This document shows positions 58,032 through 63,907 of a stretch of 63,907 bases of DNA, in pieces. The position numbers and the translations under genes are program-made. Position 1 is the stretch's first letter. Every line of letters starts with the position of its first letter. Location: the NCBI GenBank assembly GCA_013140775.1, contig JABFSA010000009.1, positions 1 to 63,907 of the forward strand, in the 5' to 3' direction. The notes under the pieces were generated by a model. The model did not search any database. It was not told where the DNA came from and worked only from the letters and a program-made list of their open reading frames with translations. Source of the DNA: Acidobacteriota bacterium (GTDB lineage Bacteria > Acidobacteriota > Vicinamibacteria > Vicinamibacterales > UBA2999).

Positions 58032-59718
58032 GTCCCTGATGTCCCTTCGGCGCGGCGTGAGGATGCGAGTGCGGGTGACGGTGGGGATGATGGTGACCGT
58101 GGTGGTGATGGGCAGGAATCCGAGGATCCTGGCTGAAGACGAGCGACTTGATCGTCACCGGCACCGTGAAGGACGGCATCCGCACTCGTCCCAGATCGAT
58201 ATAGTCGAAATCCCACAGCACGATCCCGTCGAGCACCAGCACCTCACTGACAACACCCAGTTCGTCCTTGAGAATCGCCCCGAGCGTTTGGGCGACGTCG
58301 CCGTCGAGGACGACGAAGAGGGACTGCTCCCCCGCGGTCGTCCGAGGCAATGCGCCAGTGATGCCTCGAGCGAGCGCCGCCAGACGCGCATGGGCGGGTG
58401 CCCCGCTCCAGCGAATCGCAAGCGCAAACTCGGTCTCTCCTTCGACGATGTCGAAGCGTCGAAGGTGTTCGAGAATAGCCGACGAGACCTCAGCGGGGTC
58501 TATCGTGTCGTCCAATCGGATTACTGGCATCACGACCTGGAGATTCCGACGCGGGAGCAGCGCTCCTGGACTGGACACATAGAGCGTGTTGCCCGATAGC
58601 TGGACGCTGTACTCCGATGCCCCGAGAGCGGTTGCTCGAATGCACTCGCCGGCGGGCAGGAGCGCGAACGGGAGTCGCCCGGAGTCGATCCGCTGTCGGA
58701 TGGCACGGCCAAGGCGAAGGCCAAGGTCGTTGAAGTCCCGCGGTTCGCGACCGTAGACATACTCGCCAACGCCACCCGAAAACATCACCCCCAGAATGCC
58801 GCCGACTCCCCCGAGCGGCTCCGTGAGCCAAAGCTCACGCACATCTGAGGACGCAGGTTCTTCAGCCAGCGCTGCCACGAGTGCATCGGCCATCCACGCG
58901 GCGACGGAGTCAACGTCCTCTACGCCCACCGGATCCCCAAGGTTCCAGTCGTGTCCGGCCTTCCCCGCCAGACTCTTGCCGCCAGGGTCGAGGCGCACGA
59001 GTCGGCCGTGCTCGTCGAACACGGCAAGTCGTCCCCCGATGTGGAGCGCCGCGGTATCCACCACCTGACCCCCATCAACGAGCGCCAGCTTCGTGGTGCC
59101 ACCACCAATGTCGATATTGAGAATCGCTCCGTTCCGATCGTGCGACGCTCTCGCCGCCCCGGAGCCATACGCCGCCAGCACGGACTCCATGTGATGCCCG
59201 GCGGTCGCGCACACGAACTCCCCACCCACCTCCGCCAGGACATCCGCAATGGCCTTCGCATTCTCGCGGCGCAGCGCTTCCCCGGTCAGGATCACCGCCC
59301 CTGTATCGACGTCGTCTGGATGAACACCGGCAGCGGCGTAGGCATCGTCCACGATGCGGCCAATGGCCTGATCGTCGATCCGCTCAGCGCTCAAGTAGGG
59401 AGTCAAGGTTACAGGAGACTGATAGACAGTCTCGCGTCCGACAACGAAGTAGCGGCTGGTCAGTGCTTCAGAGATCCGCCGCAGCTCGAGATGAGAGAAC
59501 ACGACCTGAGTGCCCGCTGAGCCGATGTCGATGCCGACAGACATGAGCGACAAATGATCCTGCACCCACAGGCTCGTCGCCGTCGGGTCGTAGTCCGCGG
59601 CGTCATCGTCATGATCGTGGTCGTGGTCCGCATCGCCCTCGTCGTGCGAGTGCGTCGGATCGACGCCTAGAAGGTGGTCCTCCAGGCGGTGCGGACGCTT
59701 CTGATCGTCGTCGGCCAT
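58018..59718 (-). CDS. EutA-like ethanolamine ammonia-lyase reactivase with His-rich ends
   Basis: 566 aa. From about residue 60 the protein follows EutA, the ASKHA-fold factor that reactivates cobalamin-inhibited ethanolamine ammonia-lyase. It has SVGIDIGSAGTQVVFS (phosphate-1 loop), VDTGAVILTGEALRRENA, CATAGHHMESVLAAYGSGA and NIDIGGGTTKLALVDGG (phosphate-2). A typical EutA is about 470 aa. The extra length is a His/Asp-rich N-terminus (residues about 22-45) and a His-rich C-terminus of about 30 residues. No eutB or eutC is in the window. It may serve another B12 enzyme elsewhere or have a different partner. It sits mid-operon. Confidence 0.85.
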   Translation of the reverse strand: MADDDQKRPHRLEDHLLGVDPTHSHDEGDADHDHDHDDDAADYDPTATSLWVQDHLSLMSVGIDIGSAGTQVVFSHLELRRISEALTSRYFVVGRETVYQSPVTLTPYLSAERIDDQAIGRIVDDAYAAAGVHPDDVDTGAVILTGEALRRENAKAIADVLAEVGGEFVCATAGHHMESVLAAYGSGAARASHDRNGAILNIDIGGGTTKLALVDGGQVVDTAALHIGGRLAVFDEHGRLVRLDPGGKSLAGKAGHDWNLGDPVGVEDVDSVAAWMADALVAALAEEPASSDVRELWLTEPLGGVGGILGVMFSGGVGEYVYGREPRDFNDLGLRLGRAIRQRIDSGRLPFALLPAGECIRATALGASEYSVQLSGNTLYVSSPGALLPRRNLQVVMPVIRLDDTIDPAEVSSAILEHLRRFDIVEGETEFALAIRWSGAPAHARLAALARGITGALPRTTAGEQSLFVVLDGDVAQTLGAILKDELGVVSEVLVLDGIVLWDFDYIDLGRVRMPSFTVPVTIKSLVFSQDPRIPAHHHHGHHHPHRHPHSHPHAAPKGHQGRDHQ

Positions 59719-59727
59719 GGTGCAGGG

Positions 59728-61227
59728 TCACACGAAAGGCGCCATCACGACATGAATCGTCGCGACGATGACGATGAACAGAGCGGTCGTCATGACGCCG
59801 AGCATGATCATGCGTCGCAAATCCACTTCTCCGGCAGCAAAGGCCGTGGCGGCCGTGGCGCCCGCCCACGGGAAGATGAGACCGACGGCGAGATGCGCGA
59901 TCAGAATCGCCATCGACGCTGGATTGAATCCGATCTGTATGGCCGCCGGAATGAACACGCTGCAATACAGCGCGGTCCCGGAGATGAAGTTGGTGCTGAT
60001 GGCCACCACCGTTGCGGCGATGTATGGAAGGACCGTCGAACCCACGCCAAGTCCCTTGATGATGCCGCCCATCAACTCGACAAAACCGAATTGCGTCAGT
60101 GCGTCGGTCATCGCGACCGCGCCGCCCACCAGGAACATATTGTTCCAGGGCCCATGAACCTCTGCGTCCTTCCAGGTCAACAGCGTGCTGCCGTCCTGGT
60201 CGGACGACCGGATCGTGAAGAGAAGAAACATCACGGCTGGCGGAACCACCCAGACGGGCAGCGCACGGTTTGCCCATGCACTCAGCGGATCCGCCGACCC
60301 CCACACGAGGCCCACCAGCGTTGGCAGCGTGAAGAGCAGCACCATCAGGCCGAACACCAGAATCACCCGGCGCTCGCTGGACCGCAGCGGACCCAGCTTC
60401 TGGCGCTCAGCGCGCAGGTAATCCTCGCCGCTGGGAATGTCTTTCAGCTCCGGCCTCACCAGGAACCACAGCACTCCGTAGAACGCCACGAGCAACACCA
60501 GGAAGACAGGTACACCGACACGCATCCACTCGAAGAATCCGAGCTGTCTGCCGGTGAACTGCTCGAGGAGCGAGACCGAGATCGCGTTGTGAGGAACGCC
60601 CATGATCGTGGCGGCGCCGCCGGCCACCGATGCGTAGAACGTTCCCAGCGTGATGAAGGCGCCGAAGTTGGGCAGCTTCGCATTGGTCCCCGTCAGCTTT
60701 TTGGCATGACTAACGAGTGACATCCCGATCGGGATCGTCATTGCGACGGTGGCCGCATCCGACACGAACATCGAGATCGACCCGACGACGAACATGTAGG
60801 CGAACATGAGGCGGTTGGTCTTGCCGCCGATCCCCCGCATGGCCAGAAACGCAATCGCGAACCGATGCGCCAGCCCATGCTTCTCGATCGCATAGCCCAT
60901 GAGGACGGTCCCCATGATCCAGAAGAAGATCGGCTGGCCGTACAAGCGCATCGTGTCGGCGATGTTCAGGACTCCAGCTGCCGGAAAGACAAGAAACGGC
61001 AGCATCGCCGCAATGGCCCACGGCATCGGCTGCGTCATCCACCAGACGATCGCGCATATAAACGTCGCGAGCGCGACGCGGCCCTCGTACGACAGAGCGA
61101 TAGGAAGCGCCATGACGATGGCGAACGCGACGGGGCCGGCCAGCAGTTGCCCAAGGTAGACAGTGGTGCTGGAACGTTCGGCAGGCGGCTGGAGCTGTGG
61201 GGCCTGGGCTTCGGTGGTCATGACCAT
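59728..61227 (-). CDS. SLC13/DASS family anion:sodium symporter
   Basis: 499 aa with about eleven to twelve membrane helices. Family features include WWMTQPMPWAIAAMLPFLVFPAAGVL near the N-terminus, VSDAATVAMTIPIGMS (a SNT-like site with D in place of N), and a later ISGTALYCSVFIPAAIQIG followed by FPWAGATAATAFAAGE. Members carry di- and tricarboxylates or sulfate with sodium. It is the first gene of the catabolic operon (9 bp before the EutA-like gene), so it may import or export a carboxylate substrate or product. Confidence 0.88.
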   Translation of the reverse strand: MVMTTEAQAPQLQPPAERSSTTVYLGQLLAGPVAFAIVMALPIALSYEGRVALATFICAIVWWMTQPMPWAIAAMLPFLVFPAAGVLNIADTMRLYGQPIFFWIMGTVLMGYAIEKHGLAHRFAIAFLAMRGIGGKTNRLMFAYMFVVGSISMFVSDAATVAMTIPIGMSLVSHAKKLTGTNAKLPNFGAFITLGTFYASVAGGAATIMGVPHNAISVSLLEQFTGRQLGFFEWMRVGVPVFLVLLVAFYGVLWFLVRPELKDIPSGEDYLRAERQKLGPLRSSERRVILVFGLMVLLFTLPTLVGLVWGSADPLSAWANRALPVWVVPPAVMFLLFTIRSSDQDGSTLLTWKDAEVHGPWNNMFLVGGAVAMTDALTQFGFVELMGGIIKGLGVGSTVLPYIAATVVAISTNFISGTALYCSVFIPAAIQIGFNPASMAILIAHLAVGLIFPWAGATAATAFAAGEVDLRRMIMLGVMTTALFIVIVATIHVVMAPFV

Positions 61228-61349
61228 GGATGCGGACGCGTGAGCTTCGCATCCTAACCCGATCCCAGTCGAAGTCCCCGCAACAATCTCGAACGCGCAG
61301 TCTTGTCAGTCCTGCGCATGACGGTCTAAGGTGGAGTCCTGAAATAGCC
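61228..61349. promoter_or_regulatory. Divergent regulatory region of the catabolic operon
   Basis: 122-bp spacer between the first operon gene (minus) and a solute-binding-protein gene (plus). A TAGGAT hexamer on the minus strand (61256 down to 61251) could be the -10 for the operon. On the plus strand GGTGGAG (61330) is a good ribosome-binding site for the ATG at 61350. No operator palindrome stands out and no regulator gene is adjacent. Confidence 0.4.
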
Positions 61350-62285
61350 ATGACGCTCAAAACGGCTCTCGTGACGCGCGGCCACACACAGGGCCTGAAG
61401 GACGGCACCGTCACACCCCGGGGCTTCGAGTTCGAGTTCGAGGACGTGCCGGTGATCATCAACGCGTTTCGCCGGATGGTTCGTGGCCTCGAGTTCGACA
61501 TCACCGAGATGGCCATCACGACCTATATATGCGCGAAGGCGCACGGGAAGCCTTTTACAGCCCTGCCGGTGTTCCCCATGCGCGCGTTTCACCACGGCGC
61601 GATCGTCTGCAACACGACGGCGGGCATCACACATCCCAGGGATCTCGAGGGACGCATGGTCGGTGTGAATCGCGGCTACACCGTCACGACAGGCGTGTGG
61701 GCGCGAAGCATCCTTCAGGACGAGTACGGCGTGGACCTGAGCCGCATCACCTGGGTGTTATCCGGAGACGAACACGTCGCGGAGTATCGACCACCGTCAA
61801 ACGTGATCCCAGTCGCACCTGGCACGACGCTCGAGCAACTGCTGGTTTCTGGAGAGGTGCCTGCGGCGATCGGTGTGCAGATTGACCACCCCGATGTGAA
61901 ACCCCTCATTCCGAATGCGAAGGAGGCGGGATTTCATGCGCTGCGCGAACGCGGACTCTACCCCATCAACCACACAGTGGTGGTGAAAGACAGTCTCCTG
62001 GCTTCGCATCCACGTCTCGCGACCGACATCTTCAACGCGTTCGCCGAGGCGAAGCGACCCTATCTCGAGCGATTGGCAACCGGAGCCCTCGACAAGCCCT
62101 CTCCGGACGACACGTTCTTTCGCTCCGTCATGCAGATAACCGGTGATCCGTTGCCCTACGGCATCGAGCCGAATCGAGGCGTCCTCGAAAGCCTGATTCG
62201 GCACGCGCAGACGCAGGGAATCATCCAGGAGCCCGTTCTCGTCAACGACCTCTTTGCAGCATCGACTCACCACCTCACGGCCTGA
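61350..62285 (+). CDS. Substrate-binding-like protein, 4,5-dihydroxyphthalate decarboxylase/NMT1 family
   Basis: 311 aa from the ATG at 61350, preceded by GGTGGAG; the frame to 61230 is discarded. The opening KTALVTRGHTQGLKDGTV, the EMAITTYICAKAHGKPFTALPVFPMRAF block, and the later VGVNRGYTVTTGVWARSIL are typical of the group. Members are annotated as 4,5-dihydroxyphthalate decarboxylase and are fold relatives of NMT1/PhnD-type binding proteins. No signal peptide is visible, which favours a cytoplasmic protein or enzyme over a periplasmic receptor. It is divergent from the catabolic operon and probably part of the same pathway. Confidence 0.78.
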   Translation: MTLKTALVTRGHTQGLKDGTVTPRGFEFEFEDVPVIINAFRRMVRGLEFDITEMAITTYICAKAHGKPFTALPVFPMRAFHHGAIVCNTTAGITHPRDLEGRMVGVNRGYTVTTGVWARSILQDEYGVDLSRITWVLSGDEHVAEYRPPSNVIPVAPGTTLEQLLVSGEVPAAIGVQIDHPDVKPLIPNAKEAGFHALRERGLYPINHTVVVKDSLLASHPRLATDIFNAFAEAKRPYLERLATGALDKPSPDDTFFRSVMQITGDPLPYGIEPNRGVLESLIRHAQTQGIIQEPVLVNDLFAASTHHLTA

Positions 62286-62392
62286 AGCGCCCTCATCCGC
62301 GACCCCGAGCCGGTTGCGAGACGACCTGATTGGGGCGCTGTGCGCGCATGCGCATCCACCCCGCCCTTCGAGTAGGCTTCCCATGACAGGCC

Positions 62393-63301
62393 ATGCCAGC
62401 CCCCCTGGACGCCTCACTCGTTGCCCGCCTCTACCTGAAGGCGAAGGCCGCGGACTGGCAGATCCCGCTGGACACCTTTGCCGGTGTTCTGGCGACGAGT
62501 GCCGAGAAGCTCTTTGGAGACGGTGGGCCACGCGATGCTGCTCACCTCGAGCAACGGCTGATGGCCCTGCACCTCGAGGACCTTGCGTTGGCGTGCGCAT
62601 GTGCCGCCGGACACGAGGCAGCGTGGGAGCGCTTCATCCGCGAGCAGCGTCCGCACCTCTACCGCTCAGCGGACGCCATCGATTCAACAGGAGGCGCGCG
62701 GGAGCTGGCGGATTCGCTCTATGGAGAGCTCTTCGGGCTCACGGATCGCGAGGGACGGCGGAACTCTCTTTTTCGCTACTTTCATGGGCGAAGCAGCCTT
62801 ACGACCTGGCTTCGAGCGATTCTCGCCCAGCGACACGTTGATCGGTTGCGCGCCACGCGACGCCTGGATCCGCTGCCAGACCCGGACACCGGCACGCTGC
62901 AGACGGGTATTACGCGTCCCACAGACCCGGAGCGGCCGAGGTTTCTCACACTCATCCAGCAGGCGGTCCGCCGCGCGGTCACCAGACTCCATCCCCGCGA
63001 CCGTCTCCGACTGGGCTGCTACTATGGCCAGACTCTGACGCTGGCGCAGACCGGCCGCCTGCTCGGCGAGCACGAGGCCACCGCGTCCAGGCAGCTCGCG
63101 CGGACACGACGGGTGATCCGTGACGATGTGGAAAGCCAGCTTCGCATCGAGGTCGGCTTGAACGAGGCGCAGATCGCCCGCTGCTTCGAGATTGCCAGCG
63201 AGGACGCACGGTCGATTGACCTGACCGAGTCGCTGTCCACCGACGTCCCCGCAAGAAATGCGGCCCCTCTTCGTTCTACGGGTGAAGGAAAAGCATCGTG
63301 A
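62393..63301 (+). CDS. RNA polymerase sigma factor, sigma-70/ECF-like
   Basis: 302 aa. An N-terminal extension of about 60 residues precedes region 2 (LALACACAAGHEAAWERFIRE, then LFRYFHGRSSLTTWLRAILAQRHVDRLR). Region 4 (VTRLHPRDRLRLGCYYGQTLTLAQTGRLLGEHEATASRQLARTRR) carries the DNA-binding helix-turn-helix. The C-terminal ~45 residues are a further tail. It is larger than a minimal ECF factor. It overlaps the next gene, a zinc-finger anti-sigma factor, by 4 bp, the usual sigma/anti-sigma operon. Targets are unknown. Confidence 0.87.
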   Translation: MPAPLDASLVARLYLKAKAADWQIPLDTFAGVLATSAEKLFGDGGPRDAAHLEQRLMALHLEDLALACACAAGHEAAWERFIREQRPHLYRSADAIDSTGGARELADSLYGELFGLTDREGRRNSLFRYFHGRSSLTTWLRAILAQRHVDRLRATRRLDPLPDPDTGTLQTGITRPTDPERPRFLTLIQQAVRRAVTRLHPRDRLRLGCYYGQTLTLAQTGRLLGEHEATASRQLARTRRVIRDDVESQLRIEVGLNEAQIARCFEIASEDARSIDLTESLSTDVPARNAAPLRSTGEGKAS

Positions 63302-63907
63302 AGCGCACCTCCCGGCGCGACGAATCGCTCGAACGCCTGCTCAAGGAATCGCTGCAGGCCCCTTGGCAGACGCCGGCGTCTGGCCCATGTCCAGACGCTG
63401 AGGTCCTTGCCGCCTGGACTGACGGTGCGCTCGAAGGCCGCGAGCTCGCGATGACCAGGGAGCATGTCGCGGGCTGCGTCTCCTGTCAGGCCACGCTCGC
63501 CGTGCTCGCGCGCACCGCCCCACCGGAAGCGACCCCGCTGCCCTGGTGGCAGCAAATGCCGACCGTCCGCTGGCTTGTACCCGTCGCCGCAACAGCGACG
63601 GCGATTGCTATCTGGGTCGCAGTGCCCCGGGAGGAATACACACGGCCGGCACAGGAGACGACGTCCGCCCGCGAATCTGCGCCGCCGCAGCCTGAGTCAC
63701 TGCAATCTGCCGCGCAGCCCAAAGTGGCAATCGCTGAAGACTCAGCGAATCGCGCGCCACAAGCCGATCCGCGTCCGACAACGACGGCGTCTGCCGAGCT
63801 CCGTCTCGACACCGCGGAGAAAGCCGCAACCGGAGATGTGTCCGAAAGGCCAGACGCCGCTTCCGCCGTCCGGGAGCGGGAAGCGGTCGCACCGCGTGAG
63901 CAAACAG
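63298..63907 (+). CDS. Zinc-finger anti-sigma factor, partial (runs off right edge)
   Basis: Open frame from a GTG at 63298 (overlapping the sigma stop as GTGA) to the window end, 203 codons with no stop. Residues about 35-70 hold a ZAS-type anti-sigma site: an early Cys, then EHVAGCVSCQATL with the H-x3-C-x2-C pattern. One transmembrane helix (LVPVAATATAIAIWVAV, about residue 95-110) follows. The visible outer part is Pro/Ala/Thr/Glu-rich and probably disordered. It should hold the upstream sigma factor at the membrane until a signal releases it. Confidence 0.85.
   Translation, partial: MKRTSRRDESLERLLKESLQAPWQTPASGPCPDAEVLAAWTDGALEGRELAMTREHVAGCVSCQATLAVLARTAPPEATPLPWWQQMPTVRWLVPVAATATAIAIWVAVPREEYTRPAQETTSARESAPPQPESLQSAAQPKVAIAEDSANRAPQADPRPTTTASAELRLDTAEKAATGDVSERPDAASAVREREAVAPREQT

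Overview
The window is a high-GC, almost fully coding piece of a bacterial chromosome with 49 genes and no gap above about 165 bp. Gene content (a very large surface-polysaccharide region, many GTG/TTG starts, short palindromic repeats between genes, fused housekeeping and accessory loci) fits a soil-type Acidobacteriota such as Vicinamibacteria. That placement is an inference from style, not from a marker gene. No tRNA, rRNA, CRISPR array or insertion sequence was seen. Two genes run off the edges: a sulfotransferase at the left and an anti-sigma factor at the right.

Region 1 (1 to about 24 kb) is a surface-glycan locus, mostly on the minus strand. Reading in the direction of transcription from 23.4 kb it holds a large membrane glycosyltransferase, a DegT-type sugar aminotransferase, a radical SAM enzyme, a GNAT N-acetyltransferase, a DCC/HTTM pair, a glutamine-dependent asparagine-synthase-like amidotransferase, a GT2, a flippase-like membrane protein, a WbqC protein, dTDP-glucose 4,6-dehydratase, an ABC polysaccharide exporter (ATPase with C-terminal domain plus two permeases), a methyltransferase and a GT-B-like protein. 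Beyond it lie two sulfotransferases, an SGNH-fused O-acyltransferase and a non-haem-iron oxygenase-like protein. Together they look able to make a nucleotide 4-amino-6-deoxysugar, acylate it, export a lipid-linked polymer and decorate it with sulfate, acyl and methyl groups.

Region 2 (about 24 to 47.7 kb) mixes housekeeping genes (smpB, nadE, pdxA, holB) with more glycan genes: a second oxygenase-like paralogue, an HTTM membrane protein, two more members of the GT-B-like family (one a tandem fusion), a PhyH-like oxygenase, a GtrB-like GT2, three tandem GT-C membrane proteins that share a mobile extracytoplasmic module, a GT2-methyltransferase fusion, and a pirin/FMN-reductase pair.

Region 3 (47.8 to 62.3 kb) is an 11-gene minus-strand catabolic/transport operon. 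It runs SLC13 transporter, EutA-like reactivase (without ethanolamine ammonia-lyase), fused ABC permease, ABC ATPase, ThDP enzyme, beta-hydroxyacid dehydrogenase, cupin, solute-binding protein, cupin, bicupin, solute-binding protein. A solute-binding protein faces it on the plus strand. I could not assign a substrate, and this is the best candidate for an undescribed pathway. Region 4 (62.4 kb to the edge) is a sigma factor/anti-sigma pair.

Two sequence-level themes run across the window. A family of palindromic repeats with compensatory stem changes sits at gene 3' ends, and several genes have a -10 hexamer only 6 to 13 nt before the start codon, which suggests leaderless transcripts.
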